Part shown: positions 19,729 to 29,417 of the stretch, piece by piece | Layout: every line of letters begins with the position of its first letter | How positions within the stretch are numbered: position 1 is the first letter of the stretch | Origin: Cognatiyoonia sediminum | GTDB lineage: Bacteria; Pseudomonadota; Alphaproteobacteria; Rhodobacterales; Rhodobacteraceae | Assembly (NCBI RefSeq): GCF_900129845.1 | Contig: NZ_FQXB01000008.1 | Location: 45,330-109,329, forward strand | Direction: 5' to 3' | Length of the DNA stretch: 64,000 nucleotides | Notes under the pieces: model-generated | The model's database searches: none | Seen by the model: only the letters and a program-made list of their open reading frames with translations | What the model was told of the DNA's origin: nothing | Made by a program: the position numbers and the translations under genes

Positions 19729-21875
19729 TATCCAGCCCCCTGCCCTTGTCGATCCAACCGCGCGAGCACATCGCCCTTGGGGCCATCCATCAGAACTTTG
19801 CCCTTCGCCATCAAGATCGTTCGATCAGTCAGTTCCAACAGACCCATACGGTGTGTCGCGATGATGAGCGTCATCCTCCGTTGCTCGACCACGCGAGCAA
19901 GGCTGTCGATTAAGATACGTTCGGATTGCATATCCATTGCCGATGTCGGTTCGTCCAAAACCAACACGCGAGGCGAATGGATCAAAGCGCGGGCCAAGGC
20001 GATCAATTGGCGCTGTCCACCCGAAAGTGTCCGCCCCCGCTCTCCGACTTTCATCGCAAAGCCGTCGGGGTGTTCAGCGGCGATTTTATCGACGCCAGCC
20101 GCCCGAGCTGCGGCCACAATCTCGATCTCTGTCGCACCGGGTTTCCCAAATGCAATGTTCTCAGCCAATGTACCCGTGAACAACACCGCTTCTTGCTGAA
20201 CCACTTGAACTTGGTCTCGCAAAGCAGGCGGAGACATTTGGGCAATGTTGATGCCGTCCAAAAGCACCAGACCCTCACTTGCAGGCCAAAGACCGGACAA
20301 CACGCGAACAAGGCTAGTTTTGCCCGACCCCACCGGCCCAATCAAAGCCACGCGCTCCCCCGTACCGATTGCAGCGGTAATACCGCTCAGCGCCGGAACC
20401 TGAGCGCCGGGATAAGTCAATCCAAGGTCGTTCAGTTCAATCGCGCCTGCACCTGACGCTTCGCTTGCGCCCATTTTGCGCCCATCACCGTCGGAGGGGA
20501 TCGACATATATTCGTTCAGCGCTTTCAACGTCGATAAGGCGAAACTGCCGCGCACGAAAAGTCCGGAAAGCGCAGCGGTTGGTGCCAAAGCGCGGCTCGA
20601 CAAAATCATCGAGGCGATCACCGCACCCATGGTGATCTGACCCTCAAGCGCAAGGTAAACACCAATGATCACAATTCCAACGGATGCGCCCTGTTGGGCC
20701 AAACCCGTCACTGTTGTCGCAAATGTCGCGATCGACCGGCTGCGAGATTGAGTTGTAGCGGCTTCCGCAACAAGGCTTTCCCAACGGCCTTGCATCCGTC
20801 CGTGACCAGAAACAGCGCGGAGTGTCTCTGCTTCTGCCAAGCTCTCGACTGCAACGCCGGTTTTCGCACTCGCTGCCGCTCGGTTGTTCTGGGCATTCCG
20901 GCGCAGTGGCCAAAGCGACAACAACCCGACCAAAGTGACAAATCCTAAGGCCAACGCGGGCGGCCATGCCAACGGGCCACCGATATAGAAAATAACCGCG
21001 ATGAAGAATACCGCGAAACAAAGGTCCATCAGGGTCGCGAGGGTCTGGGACGAGAAAAACTCAACCACTTGTTCGTAGTCTTTCAAGGTATTCGCCAGAC
21101 TGCCCGCCTGCCCCGGCACCCTGTCGGCACGGATCGCGCTCAGATGTTGAAAGATCGCCGACGAAACAGCCAAATCTATCCGCCGCCCCGTATTGTCTAC
21201 GACCCTTGCGCGTACCCATTTCAGGAAGGCATCAAAGGTCAGCGCTATCCCTACACCCGCCACGAGCGACCAAAGCGTGACCAAAGCTGCGTTCGGAAAC
21301 ACGCGATCATAGACGTTCATCGTAAAAAGAGGCGTCGCCAGCGCCAAGACGTTGACGAGCGCTGAGGCCAGCGCGACTTGCAGATATGCGGGCCAATGCC
21401 TGCGCAGTGTGGACCAAAGCCAGTGACCCTTCGGGCCTTCCGCTTCTGTGTTGGAAGCGTCGTTCGCCACCGAGGCCCGCAACAAAAGCGCGTGGCCTGC
21501 ATAGGCTTCGGCAAGCTCTGATTGGTCTATCCGAAACGTACCCGATCCTCGTTCTGGCCATCCGACGAGACATTGGCCGTCAGAATCTTGATCAAGCAAC
21601 GCGCAAGCACCCCGCCCCTGCAGAAAAAGAACGGCAGGCAAAACAGCTTTAGGAATGTCTTTCAATCGCAGCCGTACAAGTGCTGCGCGGTAGCCTTCAC
21701 GTTCTGCCGCTCTCACGGCGAGTTGCGGCGTCAGCTTCCCATCCGGCGGAAGAGGTAATCCATCCTTGAGTGTCACAGCATTCACGTCACGCCCGTCAGA
21801 CAGCATTGCCGATCCAAGCGCCGCAGCTAACACATCACGCGGTTGCCCGTCCAACGCCCATTCCTTTTGCCGCAC
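19728..21875 (-). CDS. Type I secretion ABC transporter/ATPase with inactive C39-like N-terminal domain
   Basis: 715 residues from the GTG at 21875. Residues 1-130 resemble a C39 peptidase-like domain without the catalytic Cys-His pair, used to hold unfolded substrate in LapB/HlyB-type pumps. Six membrane helices follow (about 165-430), then an ATPase domain with Walker A GPVGSGKTS, signature LSGGQRQ, Walker B VLVLDEP and the switch His in IIATHRMG. It exports RTX proteins across both membranes with HlyD and TolC partners encoded on either side. The start is uncertain: a strong GGAGG (21954-21958) lies nine bases before an ATT codon at 21944 that would add 23 residues, whereas the GTG has only a weak AAGG close by. 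Confidence 0.92.
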   Translation of the reverse strand: MRQKEWALDGQPRDVLAAALGSAMLSDGRDVNAVTLKDGLPLPPDGKLTPQLAVRAAEREGYRAALVRLRLKDIPKAVLPAVLFLQGRGACALLDQDSDGQCLVGWPERGSGTFRIDQSELAEAYAGHALLLRASVANDASNTEAEGPKGHWLWSTLRRHWPAYLQVALASALVNVLALATPLFTMNVYDRVFPNAALVTLWSLVAGVGIALTFDAFLKWVRARVVDNTGRRIDLAVSSAIFQHLSAIRADRVPGQAGSLANTLKDYEQVVEFFSSQTLATLMDLCFAVFFIAVIFYIGGPLAWPPALALGFVTLVGLLSLWPLRRNAQNNRAAASAKTGVAVESLAEAETLRAVSGHGRMQGRWESLVAEAATTQSRSRSIATFATTVTGLAQQGASVGIVIIGVYLALEGQITMGAVIASMILSSRALAPTAALSGLFVRGSFALSTLKALNEYMSIPSDGDGRKMGASEASGAGAIELNDLGLTYPGAQVPALSGITAAIGTGERVALIGPVGSGKTSLVRVLSGLWPASEGLVLLDGINIAQMSPPALRDQVQVVQQEAVLFTGTLAENIAFGKPGATEIEIVAAARAAGVDKIAAEHPDGFAMKVGERGRTLSGGQRQLIALARALIHSPRVLVLDEPTSAMDMQSERILIDSLARVVEQRRMTLIIATHRMGLLELTDRTILMAKGKVLMDGPKGDVLARLDRQGQGAG

Positions 21876-21970
21876 GCCCTTGGCGGCGTTAGAGAATTGA
21901 AGCGTTACAGGCTTCTTGCCACTGGGCTCGGGACGATCAGAAATCGGTCGGCTCCTCCCTATGGCGTGGT

Positions 21971-23413
21971 CTAGTCGTCGAGCGAGCGGCGGAACTCGCT
22001 AAGTGACCTAGCATCGTTTCGGATGCTTGTCGGTGCGGGGTTTACGCCAGGAACACGTTCCAGCTCACGGGCATAGTCACGTGCATCTTCTGGTAGTTCG
22101 ATGCCAAAGCTCGGCAACAAAACACCAGACGCGGCAAGAAGTCGGTAATGCACAAAAACTTGCGTCGAACGTGCATTCACCAAGTTCGCTTCCGATTGGA
22201 ACAGTGCATTCTGAGTATTCAACACATCCAGAAGTGACCGGGAACCAACTTCAAATTCGCTTTCGTAAGACTCCAAAAGCTCGCCGCTCAACTTCGCCTG
22301 ACGGCTCAAGACTGAAGCGCGACGCTTGGCTGACTGCAAAGCTGCCCAGCTTTGACGCACTTCGCGTTCGACCAAACGAACTTGCGTCAACAAACGTGCA
22401 CGAGATTCACTCGCCCGACGTATTTGCTCTTCCCGAGCAGCATTCTTGCGCCCGCCTTGGAAGTCATAGCGCAGAACCAAACCTATCCTTGCATCATTTA
22501 CTTCGCCTTCGAACCCGCCAATGTCTTCGCCATAGCGCACATCTGCTTCAAGGTTCAGGTCAGGTGTCAGTTCCGAAGCGGCACGGCGAGACAAAGCTTC
22601 TGCTGCACCCACATCAGCTTGCATGAACCGCACCGTCGGGTTCAACGAACGCGCCTTGGCCAAGGCTTCGTCCAAAGTGGCCGGGACCAACCGCGCAACG
22701 CTTGGAACGCTGCTTAGGTTCGTTGGGTCAACTCCGACCGTTTCAAGAAACAAGGTTTCCGCAACAATCGCATCAAGCTCGAATTCAAGCAAAACGTCAT
22801 CGGCAAGGAAGACCCGTTCTTCCGCTTGCTGATAATCGGCGATACCAACGACGCCGTTCTGATATGCGCGCTCGATCCGGCCGAATACCTCGCGATGGTA
22901 GGCGACATTGTTGCGCGCCAGACGCACCAACTGCCGGGTTCGAAGGACATCCGCATAAACCCGCACCGCTTCAAGGGACAGGAACTCTGACCGTTCCAAG
23001 ACCCGTAACGCCGCACCGTCAATGCGGTAGGCCTGTCGTTCAACTTCGGACCGGACAAATCCGCCGTCTAAGAGGGTTTGCACCATCCGGCCGCGCACTT
23101 CCCAGCCACCGATCGCGCCATCTGCTGCCGTGCTGTCACTGGTTCGCGTGCCCCGATTGATACTGGCCTCGGCACGCCCCTCAAGTTCAAAGCGCGGCGT
23201 GCCGAGGCTACGGGCCTGATCCAACTCAAATTCGATAGCTTGTTTGTTAGCTTCGGCCGCACTGATCTCGGGATTTGTCTCTAGAACAAACAGAATTGCT
23301 TCTTCGACTGTCAAACTCTGAGCCGGCCCCGCAATTACGAAGCAGAAAGCCGCGATTGCAGACAGCCGAAACAGGCCCCGCGTTGCTTTCAACAGCCCGG
23401 TCAGATTTCCCAT
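21971..23413 (-). CDS. TolC-family outer-membrane channel of type I secretion system
   Basis: 480 residues. A signal peptide is visible (residues 1-33, hydrophobic core LSAIAAFCFVIAGPAQS), followed by TolC repeats rich in long helices: LTVEEAILFVLETNPEI, and a second copy around LDEALAKARSLNPTVRFMQ. ATG at 23413 with GAGGG upstream. It is the first gene of the secretion operon tolC-ABC-hlyD and forms the outer-membrane exit duct. The 95-bp gap to the ABC gene holds the strong Shine-Dalgarno discussed there. Confidence 0.9.
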   Translation of the reverse strand: MGNLTGLLKATRGLFRLSAIAAFCFVIAGPAQSLTVEEAILFVLETNPEISAAEANKQAIEFELDQARSLGTPRFELEGRAEASINRGTRTSDSTAADGAIGGWEVRGRMVQTLLDGGFVRSEVERQAYRIDGAALRVLERSEFLSLEAVRVYADVLRTRQLVRLARNNVAYHREVFGRIERAYQNGVVGIADYQQAEERVFLADDVLLEFELDAIVAETLFLETVGVDPTNLSSVPSVARLVPATLDEALAKARSLNPTVRFMQADVGAAEALSRRAASELTPDLNLEADVRYGEDIGGFEGEVNDARIGLVLRYDFQGGRKNAAREEQIRRASESRARLLTQVRLVEREVRQSWAALQSAKRRASVLSRQAKLSGELLESYESEFEVGSRSLLDVLNTQNALFQSEANLVNARSTQVFVHYRLLAASGVLLPSFGIELPEDARDYARELERVPGVNPAPTSIRNDARSLSEFRRSLDD

Positions 23414-23521
23414 TCAGCCATCCCTCACGGCATAAAAGTGATTGTTTTAACAGCCTTACGGCTTGATTGCTCACTTTAAGTCTTACACTATAGCGAGAGG
23501 AAAAAATGTAAAGCTCTGCCC
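23414..23521. promoter_or_regulatory. Divergent promoter region of the tolC operon and the OmpA-domain gene
   Basis: 108 bp, AT-rich, between divergent starts. On the + strand a TTGATT at 23463-23468 and TACACT/CTATAG at 23484-23493 resemble sigma-70 elements, though spacing is short. The shared region could co-regulate secretion genes and the OmpA-like protein. Confidence 0.35.
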
Positions 23522-24190
23522 ATGCGTCTATTGCTTACTCTTTTTGCACTACTCTTTCCGGTCTTTGTCGCGGCACAAGACCTTGGAACCGTAAACTTTG
23601 ATTTCGACAGTGATGTCCTTGACGCGGAAGCCCGCGCGGAGATTGCCGAGATCGCCGAAGACCTGAAAGCGTCGCCGACCTATAAGCCGACAGTGGTGGT
23701 AGGCTATACGGATGCTGTCGGCTCGTCGGGTTACAACCAAGACCTCGGTTTGCGCCGCGCGCGCGCCGTTGCGCGCGAACTTGTGGCGCAAGGCGTACCT
23801 GTTGAGCGCATTGGAACCGTGGAAAGCCGCGGAGAAAACGAACTGCTTGTTTCCGTTTCCGCCCCGCTTCGCGCCAACCGCCGTGCGACCGTGACACTCG
23901 ACGATATGTTGGCGGCGTGTCGCAGTTACCGCGACATCGCCATCAACTCAGCGAGCGTAGGCGATCAACTGCAAAACGATCTTCGCGCCAGACTGGCAGA
24001 AGCTGTTACAGCCTATGCGTTTTACGAAGCGAATGGGCGAAATGGCCCTGCCTTCCAAATGGCAGGAGCCGCTCGAGAGGACTGCGGCATTGCAATAGGC
24101 TACGTGAACGACAGTTTGCGCAAAGTTGAGTATGCGCAGCGCTGCATTTGCAACTCGACCCGCCTGCGCACCGCGATGTCTGGTCGGTAA
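23522..24190 (+). CDS. OmpA-domain protein with C-terminal helical extension
   Basis: 222 residues with a signal peptide (1-18, cut after VAAQ-type site). The OmpA peptidoglycan-binding fold comes directly after it: VNFDFDSDVLDAEARAEI, then VVVGYTDAVGSSGYNQDLG and the LRRARAVARELV helix, ending with ANRRATV near residue 125. The remaining 95 residues are predicted mostly helical and carry cysteines (AACRSY, EDCGI, RCICN). Usually the OmpA fold is C-terminal; here it is N-terminal. Divergent from the tolC operon, it may sit in the periplasm or outer membrane and help anchor the secretion duct or adhesin; that link is inference. Confidence 0.82.
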   Translation: MRLLLTLFALLFPVFVAAQDLGTVNFDFDSDVLDAEARAEIAEIAEDLKASPTYKPTVVVGYTDAVGSSGYNQDLGLRRARAVARELVAQGVPVERIGTVESRGENELLVSVSAPLRANRRATVTLDDMLAACRSYRDIAINSASVGDQLQNDLRARLAEAVTAYAFYEANGRNGPAFQMAGAAREDCGIAIGYVNDSLRKVEYAQRCICNSTRLRTAMSGR

Positions 24191-24201
24191 GTCAAATAGG
24201 C

Positions 24202-25563
24202 TCACTCGCCTCGCCAAACTATCGTGTCATCGTAAAACTGCGACCATGCAAACCAATATGCTTCGTGGCTTGGCACCTGTTGACCGTCCGCAGTAAGCGC
24301 CCGAAGACCGTCAGCAAAAAGAACAAGCGTGACATCAATATGTTCGACTGAACGACCGTCCTTCAAGGCGGCTATCGCTGATGAACGAGGAAATGCGATG
24401 GGTTGTCCAGTCGAAGAAATAACGCCGACAACGTCTTCCTGCATAGGCAATCGTGGATCAACATCACCAATTGGGAAAATCGGGCCTCGTGCGTCGCGAG
24501 TTTCTCTCAGGTTGTAGTCACGACCTAGCGCCAGTTCTTCAACCAATACAGTGGTTTCGGGAAAGGCGTCACGCCAAGCGCCCCAAGTGGACGTGATGAC
24601 CGTCACAGGTGGCAAAACAACATCCAAATCCGCCAAGGGTCCTGTCACAGCCGTACCGAGAAAGGTATCAAAGAGCGAGTTGGTCTCGACATCATACATC
24701 ACTTTATTGGAGCGGATCAAAAGGCCTGAGGTCCGCAGTACGGGTCGTGCGACCCCGTTCGGCATCCGGTCGGTAAAATAGGCCTGCGCGGCGCCACATA
24801 GTGAACAATACGGCAGAGCGATGTCTCGACCACCAAGCGTGTCATTCACCATCTCCCGCACTTCCATGATCTGGCGAGGATAAGCGCGCGCTTCACCGTT
24901 GATCTCAACGCCGAAAATAATGTCGTCATCTGCAAGCCACGTCGCGGCGTCAGCAGAACTCACTTCTGGATTGTCGATTGCTGGGATGCAGTGGCAGATG
25001 TCATCCGTTGCATCGTAAGGGCGCGCATCAATGTCCACCCCGCCCCAATCGACGAGTTGCCAATCAATCTCACCTTCGACGAACAATTTTTCCCAACCGG
25101 GGATGTAGTTGGTGAAGATGCTTCGCTTGTGTTCCAGATAGTTTGGGTAGGCTGGAATATCCCACGCGATCATCCTGTTAATGATCGCTTCGCGATGCTG
25201 GCCATCATCGAAACTTATCTGAAGAATATCCTCAACCGATTGAGTCAAAGCATCATGAAATTCCATCCGCCATGAAAAGCGCTGCATATCGGTCAACGTC
25301 CAAATCACCCGTGAATCATTGCTTTTGGCAATGACATCAAAGGCCGCCTTGTCATCTGGAGACCAAGCAGATTGGTTCAGCGCAATGACAACAAGGTCAT
25401 CGAGCGCTTCTGCCATGATGGGATCTAAAGAACCTGATGGGATTACGGGTGGAACACCATACTCCGCAATCACGTAGTCAGGCAAAGCCTTGCGCTGCTC
25501 CGCTGACACCAAAAACGGCAGAAAAATCAACGTGGCGGCAAACAGAACAGAACGTCGAACCAT
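24202..25563 (-). CDS. DUF3179-family periplasmic protein
   Basis: 453 residues with a clear signal peptide (1-21, FAATLIFLPFLVSAE). The DUF3179 pattern is seen from about residue 205: FGVEINGEARAYPRQIMEVR, MVNDTLGG and the LPYCSLCGAAQAY segment with a CxxC pair, followed by the SGLL and DxETNSLFDTFLG segments. Function of this family is not established; it is exported and often found beside redox or surface genes. It is convergent with the OmpA-domain gene, 11 bp apart. Confidence 0.82.
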   Translation of the reverse strand: MVRRSVLFAATLIFLPFLVSAEQRKALPDYVIAEYGVPPVIPSGSLDPIMAEALDDLVVIALNQSAWSPDDKAAFDVIAKSNDSRVIWTLTDMQRFSWRMEFHDALTQSVEDILQISFDDGQHREAIINRMIAWDIPAYPNYLEHKRSIFTNYIPGWEKLFVEGEIDWQLVDWGGVDIDARPYDATDDICHCIPAIDNPEVSSADAATWLADDDIIFGVEINGEARAYPRQIMEVREMVNDTLGGRDIALPYCSLCGAAQAYFTDRMPNGVARPVLRTSGLLIRSNKVMYDVETNSLFDTFLGTAVTGPLADLDVVLPPVTVITSTWGAWRDAFPETTVLVEELALGRDYNLRETRDARGPIFPIGDVDPRLPMQEDVVGVISSTGQPIAFPRSSAIAALKDGRSVEHIDVTLVLFADGLRALTADGQQVPSHEAYWFAWSQFYDDTIVWRGE

Positions 25564-25728
25564 GAAAGCTCCAAACAGCTTCTATAACGCGTGAAACCCT
25601 AACCCAATTTGCGACATCATGCTTTCACGTTTGCATCAGCACGGCGCGAAGACTGGCGCAAAACGACAAGAATGCGGTTGAAACGGGCTTTGGCAGGTCA
25701 TTTCGCACCCCTATGGTCACATCAAAAC

Positions 25729-25747
25729 ACCGCGAAGTTTGCGCGGT
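25729..25747. promoter_or_regulatory. Inverted repeat before the FAD/GCV-T dehydrogenase gene
   Basis: ACCGCG (25729-25734), 7-base spacer, CGCGGT (25742-25747), ending about 15 bases before the Shine-Dalgarno GGAAGGA. It could be an operator or a short mRNA hairpin that limits ribosome access. No riboswitch architecture was recognised in the 211-bp intergenic region 25564-25774. Confidence 0.35.
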
Positions 25748-25774
25748 TGGAGCGACCAAACGGAAGGATTTCTC

Positions 25775-28183
25775 ATGCGCACCCATGCTCAGGCAGTAGT
25801 TATAGGCGGCGGCGTTATCGGATGCTCAATCCTCTACCATTTGGCCAAGCTGGGCTGGACGGATGTTGTTCTGCTGGAGCGTGATGAGCTAACGTCAGGC
25901 TCCACATGGCACGCAGCGGCAAACATCCACGGCTTGCACGACAGCACCAATATTTCGCGGCTCCAGCATTACACGATGAACCTCTATAATGAGCTGGAAG
26001 CGGAAACAGGCCAAAGCTGCGGCGTGTTCCAACCTGGGTCACTCTATCTAGCGCAGACAGAAGACCGCGAACACCAACTGCGCATTCAAGAAGCCAAAGC
26101 GCGCCGCTATGGCATGAACTTTTATGAGGTGAGCCGCGACGAAGCAGAGCGGCTTCATCCGCTCGTGAACTATGACGGCATCCGCTGCATCATGTTCGAA
26201 CCTGACGGTGGCAACGTGGACCCCTCTGGCGTCACAAATGCCTATGCTGTCGGCGCGCGTCAGCGCGGGGCCGAGATCATGCGGTTTACACCTGTGATCG
26301 GGACCGAGCCGCAATCAGATGGCAGTTGGATTGTCCGCACCGAAAAAGGCGACATCCGCACGCCTTGGGTGATCAACGCCGCCGGGCTTTGGGCGCGAGA
26401 AGTCGCGGCGATGGCGGGTATCGAACTGCCGCTACTGCCGACCGAACACCAGTATTTTGTGACCGAAGCCATTTCGGAAATCGAAGGAATGGATCGCCGC
26501 CTGCCCTCCGTCGCGGACCGTGATGGCGAATACTATCTGCGTCAGGAAGGCAACGGCTTGCTTGTTGGCGCCTATGAAAAAGACGTGCAGTTCTGGGCCG
26601 AAGAAGGCACACCGCTGGGCTTCGGTCATGAGCTTTTCGCCGATGATCTGGAACGGATCGAAGACAACATGATGCGCGCGATTGACCGCGTACCGGTTGT
26701 TGGAACCGCTGGGATCAAACGCGTCATAAACGGCCCAATGATCTGGTCACCTGACAGTTCCGTCCTGCTTGGCCCCGTCCCTGAACTGCGCGGCTATTTC
26801 TGTTGCTGCGGCATCATCCCCGGCTTCAGCCAATCCGGCGGTATGGGCCAGCACGTGGCCGAATGGCTGGTCGACGGGGAACCAAAGCTCGATATGTTCG
26901 GTTGGGACATGGCGCGCCATGGCCATTGGGCCGGCAAATCCTTCACCAAAGCGCGGGTCGAGGACCAGTACGCCCACCGCTTCAAAATCCACTTCCCTGG
27001 CGAAGAACGCGAGGCTGGCCGTGCCGAGCGCACCAGACCCATCTATGAGATGCAAAAGGATATGGGCGCAAAGTTCGGCCTCAACTATGGCTGGGAGCAT
27101 CCGCTGTACTTTGACGCGGATACGCCGGACAGCGCGGGCTTCACCCGTCAGCCATGGTGGCACAGCGTTGGACGCGAGGCGCGGATGCTGCGCGAGGTTG
27201 CAGGGATCATCGATATTTCGAACTTCGCCAACTACTCGGTCAAAGGCGCCGGGGCCGAACATTGGTTAAACGCCCTCTTTGCCAACAAAATGCCCAAGGC
27301 CGTTGGACGCTCGTGCCTAACGCCACTCATCGGCAAACGCGGCGGCCTAGCGGGCGATTTCACGGTCACGCGGTTGGGCGACGAGGAATTCATGATCATC
27401 GGGTCCGGAATGGCTGAACGGTTCCATGCGCGTTTCTTCAAAGAAATTCCACTACCAGACGGCACGACGTTTGAATGCCTGACGGAAGAGATTTGCGGGT
27501 TCAACGTTGCGGGCCCAAAGTCCCGCGCCTTGCTGCAGCGCCTCACTAACAGCTCTCTGGAAACGGCCGACTTCCCCTTCATGCGCTCCAAGCGGATCAT
27601 GATCGCGGGCGTGGAGGCTGTGGCTCTTCGTGTGTCCTTTACCGGCGATCTTGGATGGGAATTACACAGTGCGACCGAAGATCAGGCAACGCTCTACACC
27701 GCGCTGATCGAAGCTGGAAAAGAGATCGGCGCTGGCCCCGTCGGTGGGCGCGCATTGATGAGCTTGCGTGTTGAGAAAGGCTATGGCTCTTGGGGTCGCG
27801 ACTACAGCCCCGAATATTGGCCGCAAGAACAGGGATTGGCCGGTCTTGTGAAGATGGACAAGGATTTCCTTAACAAAGAGGCATACGCCGCCATCGCGGG
27901 CAAAGACCCACGCGAGTTGATGGTTGTCATGGAAGTGCATACCGAAGAACATGACGCTTTGGGCGGCGAACCTATCTTCTTGCCCGACGGAACACCCGCC
28001 GGTCAAGTGACGAGCGGGGCTTATGGATATAGCGTCGAAAAATCACTTGCGATCGGGTATCTGAAGGCCGGAACAGCGACCGCTGGCGATACTGTTCATG
28101 TCGCCATTTTGGGTGGATCAGTACCAGCCACAGTGCTTTCGGAGCCGCCCTTTGATCCAACTGGAGCACGTCTCCGGGCGTAA
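25775..28183 (+). CDS. FAD-dependent dehydrogenase fused to GCV-T domain (dimethylglycine/sarcosine dehydrogenase-like)
   Basis: 802 residues from the ATG at 25775, chosen because GGAAGGA lies just upstream and the Rossmann motif VIGGGVIGCS begins at residue 9. Residues 1-370 form a DAO-type FAD domain; SGSTWHAAA near residue 45 matches the region where DMGDH and sarcosine dehydrogenases carry the covalent flavin His. A linker domain follows, then from about residue 440 a folate-binding aminomethyltransferase (GCV-T) module (DISNFANYSVKG, TGDLGWELH, LMSLRVEKGYGSWGRD, GYLKAG). Such enzymes N-demethylate dimethylglycine or sarcosine and pass the C1 unit to tetrahydrofolate. It is a single-gene unit here; the precise methylamine is not determined. 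Confidence 0.88.
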   Translation: MRTHAQAVVIGGGVIGCSILYHLAKLGWTDVVLLERDELTSGSTWHAAANIHGLHDSTNISRLQHYTMNLYNELEAETGQSCGVFQPGSLYLAQTEDREHQLRIQEAKARRYGMNFYEVSRDEAERLHPLVNYDGIRCIMFEPDGGNVDPSGVTNAYAVGARQRGAEIMRFTPVIGTEPQSDGSWIVRTEKGDIRTPWVINAAGLWAREVAAMAGIELPLLPTEHQYFVTEAISEIEGMDRRLPSVADRDGEYYLRQEGNGLLVGAYEKDVQFWAEEGTPLGFGHELFADDLERIEDNMMRAIDRVPVVGTAGIKRVINGPMIWSPDSSVLLGPVPELRGYFCCCGIIPGFSQSGGMGQHVAEWLVDGEPKLDMFGWDMARHGHWAGKSFTKARVEDQYAHRFKIHFPGEEREAGRAERTRPIYEMQKDMGAKFGLNYGWEHPLYFDADTPDSAGFTRQPWWHSVGREARMLREVAGIIDISNFANYSVKGAGAEHWLNALFANKMPKAVGRSCLTPLIGKRGGLAGDFTVTRLGDEEFMIIGSGMAERFHARFFKEIPLPDGTTFECLTEEICGFNVAGPKSRALLQRLTNSSLETADFPFMRSKRIMIAGVEAVALRVSFTGDLGWELHSATEDQATLYTALIEAGKEIGAGPVGGRALMSLRVEKGYGSWGRDYSPEYWPQEQGLAGLVKMDKDFLNKEAYAAIAGKDPRELMVVMEVHTEEHDALGGEPIFLPDGTPAGQVTSGAYGYSVEKSLAIGYLKAGTATAGDTVHVAILGGSVPATVLSEPPFDPTGARLRA

Positions 28184-28205
28184 TCCAGACAACTTTTCTG
28201 CATCG

Positions 28206-29372
28206 TCAATGCAGGACCTGTGGCGGCGCAAGTTTGGATGCGCCCCACCCGACCAACGCGCCAACGCAAAGCGGCCAAATGGCAACCGGACCGATCAACA
28301 AGAGCGCGATCAACATCGCGGCGATGGGCTTGCCCATACCTGCGGTGATGGCTGCGGCCATGCCGGATACCAAAGCAACCGTGAGCGGCGTAGCCGGAAG
28401 CAACCAGACCACGGCCCCTCCTGCCGCTGCACCGGCAAACAAAAGGGGGAAGGCAGCCCCTCCGCGCCAGCCAGATGACAAACAAAGCGCCAGAGCCAGC
28501 ATCTTCAGGGCGGCTAATCCCAAAAGCGCCGCCATCCCAAACTCTTGTCCCCAAACGAGCATCTCTTCTAATTCGTGGTGACCGGAGAACCTAAGGATTG
28601 GAAAAGCGGTAGCCAGCATTGCAAACAGAGCGGTTCCTACCAGGGTCTGCAGCCATATATGCTCCCAGCGGGAAAGCACTGATGTAATCAGCGGGAGTAT
28701 CAGAAGAAAAAAGACCCCTGCTCCTGCCCCAAGAATTGCAGGAAGAACTGCAAAGATAATGTCAGTCCCGTCACCGGCTGGTACATGATCGGGCAAATGT
28801 ATGTGCAGCGGGTTTTCCGGCAGGAACATCCTTACCGTCAGGATAAACCCCAGCAGCCCAGTCAAAGCAGCCAGATAGAGCCGCAATTTTGGTGCCTCAG
28901 GATGCTCTTGTGCGATCACAGCAGCCCCTGGAGGCGAGCCATAGATGCCACCTAGTGCGCCAGCCGCACCAATTTCGCCAATCAATCGTGCCTCAGCATG
29001 ATCGCGGGCAATCAACATCGAAATGAGCAACGACATTTCTGCGACCACGGCAAGAATACCCGCCTCTGGGCCAACAGCGCCACCAAAGCCAACAGCGACG
29101 ATTGCCATGATTGCGAGGAAAGCAGTGTTGCGGCGTTTTTGAGATTCCAGCATTCTGGCACCGGCGATTTGCTCGTTCAGACCTGATCCGGCATACCAAT
29201 GACGCAGCACTGCAAGGATCATCCCGCCAACCATTGTCATCGTGAAGATGTACCAGCGCGTCTCTGGTCCAGACCAGATGAAATGGGCCAGAAGCTCCAT
29301 CAGCCACAGAACGAAGGCCGCAACGATACCTGCAAGAAAGCCATAACCAGCGGACAGAAGCGTCAATCTCAT
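28206..29372 (-). CDS. ClC-family chloride channel/antiporter
   Basis: 388 residues, mostly hydrophobic helices, shorter than typical ClC proteins (about 420-470). The filter segments are recognisable: GGAVGPEAGI near residue 100 (the GxEGP-type motif with the gating Glu replaced in position by PE) and SSGWRGGAAFP near residue 300 (GxFxP). It exchanges or conducts anions across the inner membrane. The gene is convergent with the FAD/GCV-T gene and lies downstream of the ThDP enzyme on the same strand, 45 bp away, so they may share a transcript. Whether it is a chloride channel or a fluoride-type exporter is not decided; no GNNLI-like fluoride signature is seen. Confidence 0.8.
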   Translation of the reverse strand: MRLTLLSAGYGFLAGIVAAFVLWLMELLAHFIWSGPETRWYIFTMTMVGGMILAVLRHWYAGSGLNEQIAGARMLESQKRRNTAFLAIMAIVAVGFGGAVGPEAGILAVVAEMSLLISMLIARDHAEARLIGEIGAAGALGGIYGSPPGAAVIAQEHPEAPKLRLYLAALTGLLGFILTVRMFLPENPLHIHLPDHVPAGDGTDIIFAVLPAILGAGAGVFFLLILPLITSVLSRWEHIWLQTLVGTALFAMLATAFPILRFSGHHELEEMLVWGQEFGMAALLGLAALKMLALALCLSSGWRGGAAFPLLFAGAAAGGAVVWLLPATPLTVALVSGMAAAITAGMGKPIAAMLIALLLIGPVAIWPLCVGALVGWGASKLAPPQVLH

Positions 29373-29417
29373 CGTCTTTCCTCTCCAGCGTTTCGGATTG
29401 ATTAACTCGTTTCTCGG

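Noticed and set aside
24202..25563. Haem-binding cytochrome in the DUF3179 protein suggested by CHC and CxxC motifs
   Set aside because: ICHCIP and CSLCG lack the CxxCH haem motif; the CxxC belongs to the DUF3179 pattern.
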